Below, one piece after another: positions 1 to 5,964 of a DNA stretch of 8,434 nucleotides. Within the stretch, counting starts at the first letter, position 1. Each line of letters opens with the position of its first letter. The stretch lies in the NCBI GenBank assembly GCA_902778205.1, contig CACYWX010000125.1, forward strand, positions 1 to 8,434, given 5' to 3'. The notes under the pieces were generated by a model that searched no databases, had not been told where the DNA came from, and worked only from the letters and a program-made list of their open reading frames with translations. The stretch comes from an uncultured Ruminococcus sp. GTDB lineage: Bacteria; Bacillota; Clostridia; Oscillospirales; CAG-272. Both the position numbers and the translations under genes were made by a program.

Positions 1-55
1 TTGCGATTTTCGCGCCGTACAGCCTTCTGATCCTGCGTTCCGAATAGGTCGCCAT
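1..55 (-). CDS. Partial CDS, N-terminal 18 codons only, unknown product
   Basis: A leftward gene begins with ATG at 55-53 and runs off the window edge. The readable start is MATYSERRIRRLYGAKIA. It is supported by a strong ribosome binding site, AAGGAGG, five bases upstream of the ATG. It lies 36 bp downstream of the stop of the large zinc-ribbon gene on the same strand, so it is probably the next gene of that operon. The visible residues are basic and show no signal peptide. Too little is present to name a family. Confidence 0.6.
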   Translation of the reverse strand, partial: MATYSERRIRRLYGAKIA

Positions 56-91
56 AATGCCCTCCTTTTTTTCTTTTCTTTCTCGTTTCGC

Positions 92-448
92 TCAATCGTC
101 CTTCACGAACACAAGCTCCAGCCACCAGCCGGCTTTCACCGCTTCGACGCTTCCGTTCTCGGTTGAGGTGGAGTAGAGATCGTACACCTGTTCCCCGTTC
201 TCGTCGCGCGTGAAGAACGAGATATGGAGCGTTTCCCTGCCCCGGGAACGGTCCTTCCATACGCTCGTCGTAGATCCGGAGAACGATGCGTCGCCGGATA
301 TGGTACTGCTTGTGGTGTCGCCGGACGCATGCCCGTCCGTATAGGTATCGGCTCCGGACGCGCTTCCCCGGATCACGGCGGTGCCCTTTTCCGTTTTCGC
401 GTCGTATTTTCCGCTCAGCTCAAAGCTCAGGGTGCGGCTCCCGTTCAT
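92..448 (-). pseudogene. C-terminal piece after the in-frame TGA, Ser/Thr/Gly-rich
   Basis: This 118-residue open frame begins at an ATG only six bases past the TGA at 457-455, in the same frame as the sequence before the TGA. It has no signal peptide, no well-spaced ribosome binding site (ACGGAG abuts the ATG), and starts inside what looks like a beta-strand (RTLSFELSGKYD). It has alternating polar strands and ends WWLELVFVKDD. It is best read as the tail of the large gene. The alternative is a separately translated small protein coupled to the upstream stop. Confidence 0.5.
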
Positions 449-454
449 CTCCGT

Positions 455-1096
455 TCACTCGACGGGATCCGGGTCGAATTCCTCGTCCCCCATCGGGATC
501 GCGGAGCTGACCGAGTTCACCGGGATCGACGTGGATCCCGATCCGCTTCCCGAAGCCGCGAAGGTCCCGTCCTTCTCCATTCTCAGCTTCGTATCCCGGA
601 AAATCGACTCCATGATCGCGCCGGATTGATCCAGGGCAAAGGCGCTGCCCCCGTGGTCGTCGATGCCCGCAAGGCTCCAGGTCTCGGCATCCTCCTTCGT
701 CTCGGGCAGGATCGGGACCTTGATGTCCTTTATGTTCCGCCTCGACGAGGGAATATTGACCAGGGAGGACCCGTTGGTGCAGGAATTCGGGTCGGCCTTC
801 ATCACGACGCCGGTGAAATCCGCATTTGCCCGCACAGTTCCCGCGGACGCCCTCATAGGCCGGATCGTTGAGCACCACATACTCGGGGATCTGACGGGTG
901 TATTCGTACAGGAAGCAGTCGTACGCCCCTTCCTCGATGGTGCGCGGATTCTGAAGGATCCTCTTTTCCCGCTCCTCCTTTGACTGCGCCGCGCCGATTT
1001 TCGAGCAGACATAAATGCCGCATCCCGCCAGAGCGATCCCGACCGTGGGCAGTCCGAAAAAGGGCAGGCCCAGCACCCCCACGGCGGCGGAGGCAA
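455..1096 (-). pseudogene. Fragment of the broken gene: frame used after the third frameshift
   Basis: Only the part from about 840 down to 455 looks like real protein, starting near NADFTGVVMKAD and ending DEEFDPDPVE at a TGA. The first 80 or so residues from 1096 are a proline/arginine/serine-rich shadow of the true frame. In that true frame the hydrophobic segments and a sequence ending RQIPEYVVLNDPAYEGV run from about 1745 down to 843. Removing one C from 840-842 joins the two as YEGVRGTVRANADF. Confidence 0.5.
840..842 (-). other. Probable frameshift site 3 (CCC, one base extra)
   Basis: Deleting one base joins NDPAYEGV to RGTVRANADFTGVVMKAD. The exact base is uncertain within about 15 bp, because the original frame stays open past the switch. 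Confidence 0.5.
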
Positions 1097-1681
1097 ATCC
1101 CCAGGCGTTGGAGGAGCCGATCTTGTCCCAGCCCACTCCCCGGCTCAGCTGATCGGAGAGACGGAGCGCCAGGATCCCGATCCCCAGAACGCCCAGCACG
1201 AGACCGCCGCCGGAGTTGACGTCCGACAGATCCTTCGCCAGGGGAAAGAGGCTCAGAACGGTGCTGTTGAACGACATATCGTCGACGGTATCCCCGAAGC
1301 AGGAGCTCGATTCGGACAGTCCCGCTTCAGCCGGCACGCCGCCGCTCTTCGTCACAAGACCGTTCAGAATCTGAACCGCCCTCCTCGAATCATGGCTCAG
1401 GAACTTCTCCAGATCGGGGGGTCTGATGACGCCGACGTTGTAGAGGTAATGGCTGGTGTTCTCGTACTTCTGCGCGCCCTCCCGGAAGACGTAATCGAAG
1501 ATCGACTTCCCGTTTTCATAGGTGAAGTTCGCGGCGATCCTCGTCCCGTCCTCCAGCGTGATCTCCCGGTCGGATTCCTCGGTTCCGGCGGTGAAGTGGT
1601 CCATGAAGAGGGTGTAGGTCTTCCCGTCCCCGGACAGGGTGTAATAGACCTCCTTCCACCGGCCCGTCTCCGGGTCCGTCA

Positions 1682-2326
1682 TCAGCACATTGCCGGGCGC
1701 TCCGCTGGGGCTTTGAATCGGGACGGTGATCTCCACGTTCGTGGGAAAGTGTCCTGTCCGGAAGCAAGGGAATAGTCGTAGGTGTAATACTGCACGTCGT
1801 CCACCGTCTTCGTCGGCATCCGCTTCACCACGAGGGTGTCCGTCTCGTTTTCGAGATTCCACCATTTGAGGTCCGCATGGATCCCGAATTCCGGGAAATC
1901 CGCCGTGGGATTGTCCCGGGACACGGGAGAGGTCAGGGTCTCGGCCGCGTCGTACTCCGCCTGAGTGAAGGACAGCTCGAGAAAGTCCGGATTGCCCGGG
2001 GAGTTTTCCAGCGTCGCCTCGACTGGATCCTTCCGGTATTCCGCGTAATCCTCCTCCGTCATGCCGAAGTACGCCAGCAGCTCGTCGGCGAATCCGTCCC
2101 CCGCCGTTTCGTCGTCGTTCTTTCCGCCCGACGTGATCCCGAAGGGACCGGAGCCTCCCCCCTTTTTCCGGAGAAAGCCCGGATATCTGAAGCCTGCGAC
2201 GCAGAGCTCCACCGCCATCAGGAGCGCAAGAAACACGCACAGTCCCTTCCGGCTCTTTTTCGCGGTCTGCACGGGCTGTACGGCCTGGCGGGCGGCTTCC
2301 GCCTGCTTCCGGTATCCGGGCCGCAT
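1682..2326 (-). pseudogene. Fragment 2 of the broken gene: membrane helix and start of outer domain
   Basis: This frame continues the zinc-ribbon gene. It is credible from about 2428 (residues such as GTDPAYHSASVRDASG lie upstream of the internal Met at 2326) down to about 1748. It contains a basic stretch QTAKKSRK, the hydrophobic helix GLCVFLALLMAVELCVAG, and an acidic, aromatic-rich region ending in YYTYDYSLASGQDTF. After that point the real protein moves to the frame reading PTNVEITVPIQ. The Met at 2326 has no need to be a start, because coding sequence extends upstream of it. Confidence 0.5.
1743..1748 (-). other. Probable frameshift site 2 (GGGAAA)
   Basis: Adding one base in either triplet joins SLASGQDTF to PTNVEITVPIQSPSG. 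The upstream and downstream reading frames are both convincing and meet here. Confidence 0.6.
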
Positions 2327-2604
2327 GTAGTCGGGCAGAGGAGGAACTGTCCCGGAAGCATCCCGAACGCTGGCGGAATGATAAGCCGGGTCCGTGCCGC
2401 CGTATCGGAGGGAATCTGAGCCGACGCGCCCCCGCGTTTCGCACCGCAGAACCGGCAGAAGGCGGCGTCCGGCTTCAGCTCACCTCCGCAGGAAGCGCAG
2501 ACGGACCCGGACGGCTTCTCATCCGGAACCGCGGTCCCGCAGGATTCGCAGAACCTTGCCCCGTCGTGAAGCCGCGCGCCGCAGGATCTGCAGAACTTCG
2601 CCAT
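2218..2604 (-). pseudogene. Fragment 1 of the broken gene: tandem zinc ribbons
   Basis: This open frame gives the true N-terminus of the large gene. Residues 1-57 hold two C-x2-C-x10-C-x2-C ribbons, beginning MAKFCRSCGARLHDGARFCE. After about residue 58 the frame turns into low-quality sequence (for example a run of PPAF, then CPTTCGP), while protein-like sequence continues in the next frame. That places the break at the C-run 2429-2433. If the ORF is taken at face value it encodes a 128-residue zinc-ribbon protein, but the part beyond 2429 is not credible as a domain. Confidence 0.55.
2429..2433 (-). other. Probable frameshift site 1 (C5 run)
   Basis: Adding one base to this five-base run joins the zinc-ribbon frame to the membrane-helix frame as AKRGGRVGSDSLRYGGTDP. 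Without it, protein-like sequence stops at the run. Confidence 0.6.
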
Positions 2605-2628
2605 GCTCTCCCCTCCCTTCGGTCAGGA

Positions 2629-2660
2629 CCGGATCATTTGGATCCATTCCATGGATCCGG
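2629..2660. other. Overlapping, mutually exclusive inverted repeats in an intergenic gap
   Basis: In the 73-bp gap between the zinc-ribbon lipoprotein and the large gene, GGATCCAT (2640-2647) and ATGGATCC (2651-2658) form an 8-bp perfect hairpin with a 3-base loop. CCGGATC (2629-2635) and GATCCGG (2654-2660) form an alternative 7-bp stem. No U-run follows on the minus strand, so a simple terminator is unlikely. The ribosome binding site of the large gene lies just downstream. The role is unknown. Confidence 0.4.
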
Positions 2661-2677
2661 CTGTCCGGCGTGTTTCT

Positions 2678-3121
2678 CTATTCCGGTCTCGCGTGTCCGC
2701 ATTCCGAGCAGAACTTCCCGGAATTCTCCTCCCCGCACTCGGGACAGATCCACCCGTTCCCCGACGGTACGCCGCCGGTTCCGCTTATCCCATCGGGCTG
2801 ACTGTGGGCGTCCGGATCGAAGGTCATCGTATTTTTTCTGTCCACCCCGATCGTTACGTCGTGCTCCGGCATGGTGAAGCGCAGAATCACCCCTCTCCGC
2901 GGGTCGTAATCCTGCTCAAACTCCACGTCGCCGATGTGAAACCAATAGTCCGTATCCGTCGCGATCCTATAGCTGACCTCAACGGCTTCACCGGGCGCGT
3001 ACAGGGTCTTCACGGTCCGAAAACCCGGACTCTCGAAGGAAAGACGATATTTTTTCGGCAGACAGCCGGTCAGCATCAGAATCACCCCCGCAAGAATCAT
3101 CAGTCTCCATGTTGTCCTCAT
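2678..3121 (-). CDS. Lipoprotein with C-terminal zinc ribbon, function unknown
   Basis: This 147-residue protein starts at ATG 3121, with GGGAGG six bases upstream. Residues 1-19 are a lipoprotein signal peptide with lipobox LTGC, so Cys20 would be lipidated and the mature chain exposed outside the membrane. Residues about 25-100 form a beta-rich domain (SYRIATDTDYWFHIGDVEF, then FTMPEHDVTIGV). A Gly/Pro/Ser linker precedes a C-terminal zinc ribbon with Cys126, 129, 138 and 141 (WICPECGEENSGKFCSECG). From memory, that ribbon closely resembles the one ending SPFH/Band-7-type proteins of Firmicutes, which is cytoplasmic; here it would be exported. The gene sits 43 bp after the upstream lipoprotein and 73 bp before the large zinc-ribbon gene, probably in one transcript. 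The frame is intact. Lipoprotein identity is firm; function is unknown. Confidence 0.85.
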   Translation of the reverse strand: MRTTWRLMILAGVILMLTGCLPKKYRLSFESPGFRTVKTLYAPGEAVEVSYRIATDTDYWFHIGDVEFEQDYDPRRGVILRFTMPEHDVTIGVDRKNTMTFDPDAHSQPDGISGTGGVPSGNGWICPECGEENSGKFCSECGHARPE

Positions 3122-3164
3122 CGCTTTCCTCCCGTTCCGATGTCCGGACGCGGTATCCGCGCAC

Positions 3165-3749
3165 TCATCCCTTGGCGGACCAGACGTAAAAGGCGTATGT
3201 GACCTCCGCGCTGATCCCCGTATTCACCCATACCGGCCAGAAGGCTTCCGCCACGAGAAGTCCGTCCTCCTCCGGCGCGGAATACTCCCAGGGGTTTTCC
3301 CCGCCCGGATCGTTATTGTTGTTCAGGGGATAGAGATCGACCGGATCGAGATACCCTCCGGCTCCGTCAGACTCGTAATACCGGAGGTTGATGGTGTAGG
3401 GATCGCCGCCATCCGCGAAGGTGAAGCGGATCGTCTCGCCGGGCTGTACGACGAGCGGGTCGTATTCCGCCGTCAGGGGATCGGGCCCCTCCTTCTCCGT
3501 TCTCTCGTCCGTCTTCCTCTTGATCCAGTAATAGCTGAGCGGCTCCACCGTTCTCTCCCCCTCCTCAGACGTCAGCGTCAGGGCGGAGGGACCGTCCGGC
3601 ACGTCGCCCGGGATGAAGAGCTTGTCGCAGGAACCGGCTGCCAGCAGAACGGCCAGGCAGAGGGCGGCGGCCTTCAGGATCCTCCCGTCGGCGGACCGGT
3701 CTCTGCAGAATGCTTTTTTCTTTTTCATGGGCGCTTCCAGGATGTTCAT
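3165..3749 (-). CDS. Small lipoprotein, function unknown
   Basis: This intact frame encodes 194 residues from ATG 3749. An internal ATG at 3728, with GGAAG five bases upstream, gives a 187-residue protein beginning MKKKKAF and a more normal signal-peptide length. I cannot decide between the starts. A hydrophobic stretch AAALCLAVLLAAGSC ends in a lipobox, with the lipidated Cys at residue 41 (or 34). The mature part is acidic and beta-rich, with aromatic strands such as YTINLRYYESDG and a C-terminal VTYAFYVWSAKG. An Asn run (NNNND) lies in a loop. No catalytic motif is visible. It is the first gene behind the leftward promoter at 3780-3808 and probably heads the operon with the zinc-ribbon lipoprotein and the broken large gene. 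A cell-surface binding role is possible but not shown. Confidence 0.8.
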   Translation of the reverse strand: MNILEAPMKKKKAFCRDRSADGRILKAAALCLAVLLAAGSCDKLFIPGDVPDGPSALTLTSEEGERTVEPLSYYWIKRKTDERTEKEGPDPLTAEYDPLVVQPGETIRFTFADGGDPYTINLRYYESDGAGGYLDPVDLYPLNNNNDPGGENPWEYSAPEEDGLLVAEAFWPVWVNTGISAEVTYAFYVWSAKG

Positions 3750-3779
3750 TTTAATTGACTCTTCCCGATGTCCGGAATC

Positions 3780-3808
3780 ATTATAGCATATCCGGACCGC
3801 AAGTGCAA
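3780..3808 (-). promoter_or_regulatory. Sigma-A promoter, extended -10, for the leftward operon
   Basis: On the minus strand TTGCAC (3808-3803) and a consensus TATAAT (3785-3780) are separated by 17 bp, with TG one base before the -10 (TGCTATAAT). Transcription would start near 3773, about 24 bp before ATG 3749. The palindrome TCCGGA flanks the -10 at 3771-3776 and 3791-3796, spaced by 20 bp, which could be an operator. Confidence 0.65.
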
Positions 3809-3898
3809 TAGGTTTTATACCGTTTATTCCGTCCGCGGCAGACGGAAGACGCGGGTCTGTCCGGAAAGAAACAAAGGCAAATCCGTGAGGTTACGGAC

Positions 3899-3927
3899 AA
3901 CACAAAACAGGAAACCTATGGTATAAT
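3899..3927 (+). promoter_or_regulatory. Extended -10 promoter for the glycoside hydrolase-like gene
   Basis: TGGTATAAT at 3919-3927 is a perfect extended -10. The -35 region 17 bp upstream (AACACA, 3899-3904) is poor, as is usual for extended -10 promoters. The transcript would start near 3934, giving a leader of about 35 bases before ATG 3969. Confidence 0.6.
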
Positions 3928-3968
3928 GGGAGACAGCAGGAATACGGAAAGGGCATGGGAGGCTTCGG

Positions 3969-4940
3969 ATGGATTTCGGAAAAAGACTTCGGACGGTGCC
4001 CCGGGCCAACCTCTTCACGGAGGAGGGGTACTATGTCTGGTGCGGGACCATGTTCCGGTTTGGGGGCGTTTATTATATGATCTACTCCCGCTGGGAGTAG
4101 GAAAAGGGATTTCAGGCGTGGGTCACCGATTCCCGGATCTGCCTCGCGCGGACCGAAACGGCGGAGGGACGGTTCCGCCATGTAAAGACGCTGTTCGACT
4201 ACGCCGGGAACACGCCGGAGGAAAGGCGCGTGATCCACAATCCCGCCGCCCTGGTGTCGGGAGGCCGGGTATACCTGTACTTCATGATGAACTACGGCCG
4301 TGGGGAGTTCTGGGAGCACAGGAACAGGCAGAGGATCGGCGCGGCGTACACCGATGATCCGGAGGGGGAATGGACCCGCCTCCCCGATCCCGTGATCAAC
4401 ATCACGCCGGGCGGCTTCGATTCGCTGATGACCAGCAATCCCGCGGTGACGGAAATGCGGGACGGACGGTTCCTGATGCTGTACAAAGCCGTGTCGGCCG
4501 AGGGACCTCTTCCCCGGGGCGGTTCGGTCATAATCGGCGCGGCCGCGGCGGACTCTCCCCTCGGTCCGTTCGTGAAATACGAAAAGCCGCAGTTCGTCAA
4601 TCCCTCGGACCCCTGGTCCGTGGAGGATCCCTGCGTCTGGGCGGAGGACGGACGGTTTTACGCGCTGGTCAAGGACTTTCGCGGTAACTTTACAGGCGTA
4701 AAGGATGTATGGTCCGGCTCCACAGCCCTGTTTGTCTTGGAGAACGGGCTGGACTGGTCCCAGGACCGGGAGCATCCGCTGGCGTATCGGAATGGACTGG
4801 AATTTGACGACGGTCCCGCGTCCTTCGCCAGTCTGGAACGCCCTCAGATTTATCTGGAAAACGGGAAACCGCGCTTTCTTCTCTGCGCCTGCCGGTTCGA
4901 ACAGGACGGCGACGCATACAACGTGAAGATCCCGCTGAAA
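3969..4940 (+). pseudogene. GH43-like beta-propeller glycoside hydrolase, interrupted by in-frame TAG and lacking its stop
   Basis: Starting at ATG 3969, with GGGAGG (3957-3962) six bases upstream, the frame reads as a five-bladed beta-propeller glycosidase of the GH43-like kind. Blade motifs recur: YYVWCGTMFRFGGVYYMIYS (21-40), IHNPAALVSGGRVYLYFMMN (89-108), TSNPAVTEMRDGRFLMLYKA (155-174), VEDPCVWAEDGRFYALVKD (218-236) and LERPQIYLENGKPRFLLCA (289-307). Such enzymes cleave plant-type oligosaccharides, and no signal peptide is seen. Codon 44 is TAG (4098-4100) within SRWE-stop-EKGFQAWVT, where homologues, as I recall them, read straight through. Family members end near NVxIPL, seen here at 319-323, but the next codons are TAC and TGC, each one base from a stop. 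The frame therefore runs on to 5576, through the terminator and into the next gene. Translation restarting at 4230 (GTG) could yield a truncated protein lacking the first blade. Decay or sequencing error are both possible. The exact substrate is unknown. Confidence 0.7.
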
Positions 4941-4961
4941 TACTGCGAAATCCCGTTTACC

Positions 4962-4994
4962 CGCCGTATGCTCTCCCGCGTGCGGCGTTTTTTT
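4962..4994 (+). terminator. Intrinsic terminator after the glycoside hydrolase-like gene
   Basis: CGCCGTATGC (4962-4971) pairs with GCGTGCGGCG (4978-4987) as a 10-bp stem with two G-T wobbles and a 6-base loop, followed directly by seven T residues (4988-4994). It separates the hydrolase transcript from the isomerase operon and shows that the hydrolase stop should lie before 4962. Confidence 0.8.
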
Positions 4995-5072
4995 CTGTTT
5001 CGTGAGGCTCCGGCGCTTCATCCCTCCGAAACAGATTATTGTTTTTTCCATGTGAATTCTTTCATTTTTCTA

Positions 5073-5101
5073 TTCACACCCGCCCATGGATATGGTAGAA
5101 T
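5073..5101 (+). promoter_or_regulatory. Sigma-A promoter for the isomerase-araC-oxidoreductase operon
   Basis: TTCACA (5073-5078), one mismatch from consensus, and TAGAAT (5096-5101), one mismatch, are exactly 17 bp apart, with TGG before the -10 as an extended element. The start site would be near 5108, about 41 bases before ATG 5149. Confidence 0.75.
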
Positions 5102-5106
5102 AGAGG

Positions 5107-5122
5107 CAAATCAGTTGATTGC
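5107..5122. promoter_or_regulatory. Candidate operator: inverted repeat at the transcription start
   Basis: AATCA-GT-TGATT (5109-5120) is a perfect inverted repeat, and with one unpaired A it extends to GC...GC at 5107-5122. It overlaps the predicted transcription start of the sugar operon, a position suited to a repressor. Which protein binds is not shown; AraC-type proteins more often use direct repeats. Confidence 0.35.
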
Positions 5123-5132
5123 CATATTTTCA

Positions 5133-5140
5133 GGGAGGTG
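5133..5140 (+). promoter_or_regulatory. Ribosome binding site that fixes the isomerase start
   Basis: GGGAGGTG lies eight bases before ATG 5149. An upstream in-frame TTG at 5119 would place this site inside the gene and has no binding site of its own, so 5149 is the start. Confidence 0.8.
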
Positions 5141-5148
5141 TTTTTTCC

Positions 5149-5964
5149 ATGCGTCTTGCCATCGCGGCATCCTTTCCCCACAGTTCCCCGGAGGAATGGG
5201 CGCGTCTCCACCGGGAAGCCGGTCTGTCCGCCGTCGTGTTTCCCTTAGACTGGAGGGCGGACGTTTCGTCCATCGACCGATATGTCAAGGCCGCCGAAGC
5301 GGAGGACCTCACCATCGCGGAGGTGGGCGTCTGGTGCAATCCCTTCGATCCCGACGAAAAAAAGGCGCTTGCCAACCGGGAGAACTGTCTTCGTTCCCTG
5401 GAGCTGGCGGAGTATGTCGGCGCGTCCTGCTGCGTGAACATCAGCGGAGCGGACGGCGAGGTCTGGGACGGCAGTTATCCGGGCAACTACTCGGAGGCCA
5501 TGTACGAGAGGATCGTATCGTTTCTGCGGGATCTTCTCGACAAGGTCAGACCGGTCCGCACGCGGTACACCCTTGAGCCCATGCCGCACATGCTCCCCGA
5601 CTCCCCCGCGTCCTATCTGGAGCTGATCCGGGACGTGGACAGGCCCGGATTCGCCGCCCACGTGGATCTGGTCAATATGGTGACGTCACCGCGCGTGTTC
5701 TATCACAACCGTGAGCTGGCGGAGGAGACCTTCCGTCTGCTGGGGCCGTATATCCGCAGCTGTCACATCAAGGACGCCGTTCTGGACCACGGGCTGACGG
5801 TTTCCATCCGGGAGACGGAATGCGGAACCGGCGGGATCGATCTGGCCTGCTACATCCGGGAAGCGGACCGGCTGGATCCCGGCCTTCCGATGATCATCGA
5901 GCATCTCCCGGCCCTGGCCGATTACCAGCGCGCCGTCCGGTATGTGAAGGGACTGACCCCGTGA
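5149..5964 (+). CDS. Sugar phosphate isomerase/epimerase-like TIM-barrel protein
   Basis: This 271-residue cytoplasmic protein belongs to the xylose isomerase-like TIM-barrel superfamily (AP endonuclease 2 fold), whose members isomerise or epimerise sugars, inosose or keto-acids with a divalent metal. The expected ligands are visible: Glu143 (YTLEPMPHM), Asp173 (HVDLVNMV), His206 (SCHIKDAVL) and Glu251 (MIIEHL), each at the end of a barrel strand. Length is normal for the family. It heads an operon with its own promoter, and its TGA overlaps the GTG start of the AraC gene by four bases, so translation is coupled. With the oxidoreductase two genes on, it resembles inositol- or keto-sugar-type catabolic pairs in which a dehydrogenase product is epimerised or dehydrated. 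The exact substrate cannot be read from sequence. Confidence 0.85.
   Translation: MRLAIAASFPHSSPEEWARLHREAGLSAVVFPLDWRADVSSIDRYVKAAEAEDLTIAEVGVWCNPFDPDEKKALANRENCLRSLELAEYVGASCCVNISGADGEVWDGSYPGNYSEAMYERIVSFLRDLLDKVRPVRTRYTLEPMPHMLPDSPASYLELIRDVDRPGFAAHVDLVNMVTSPRVFYHNRELAEETFRLLGPYIRSCHIKDAVLDHGLTVSIRETECGTGGIDLACYIREADRLDPGLPMIIEHLPALADYQRAVRYVKGLTP

Larger units (their letters stand above)
92..2604 (-). pseudogene. Large zinc-ribbon/transmembrane protein, broken by three frameshifts and one in-frame stop
   Basis: Read from ATG 2604, with a GGAGG-rich ribosome binding site upstream, this is one protein of about 837 residues once three single-base length changes are corrected. The likely sites are C-run 2429-2433 (one base short), 1743-1748 (one short) and C-run 840-842 (one extra). 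A TGA at 457-455 is in frame at codon 717. Two four-cysteine zinc ribbons come first (C5, C8, C19, C22 and C36, C39, C50, C53), then a basic stretch and a membrane helix at about 121-138. A large, probably extracytoplasmic region follows. Around codons 290-345 it has a motif of the type D-x-E-T-G-x-W-x-x-V followed by DHFT, as seen in bacterial surface beta-domains. Two hydrophobic glycine-rich segments lie near 467-482 and 503-533, and the C-terminus is Ser/Thr/Gly-rich. Zinc ribbon plus one helix plus an outer domain is a common Clostridia layout without known function. Corrected length is divisible by three, which supports the reconstruction. The breaks may be decay or sequencing error. Confidence 0.75.
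3750..3968. other. Divergent intergenic region
   Basis: This 219-bp spacer separates the leftward lipoprotein operon from the rightward hydrolase gene. It holds the two extended -10 promoters listed and three TCCGGA palindromes (3771, 3791 and 3860), two of them in the longer identical context TGTCCGGAA (3769-3777 and 3858-3866). It is more AT-rich than the genes. No small ORF with a ribosome binding site stands out. Confidence 0.5.

Noticed and set aside
455..4100. TGA or TAG recoding (Trp code, selenocysteine, pyrrolysine)
   Set aside because: The isomerase, AraC, oxidoreductase and one lipoprotein gene all end in TGA and the other lipoprotein in TAG, so both work as stops. No cysteine-like or methylamine-type context surrounds the in-frame stops.
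3891..5051. Long minus-strand ORF of 386 codons opposite the hydrolase gene
   Set aside because: It is a GC-rich antisense shadow with Arg/Pro/His-rich composition and no ribosome binding site, while the plus strand shows clear family motifs.
4941..5576. Hydrolase-isomerase fusion protein
   Set aside because: The extension passes through an intrinsic terminator and a promoter and reads the isomerase gene in the wrong frame.
5820..5960. Earlier start for the AraC gene
   Set aside because: This part overlaps the conserved C-terminus of the isomerase in another frame and is Pro/Arg/Gly-rich; GTG 5961 has a spaced ribosome binding site and the usual stop overlap.
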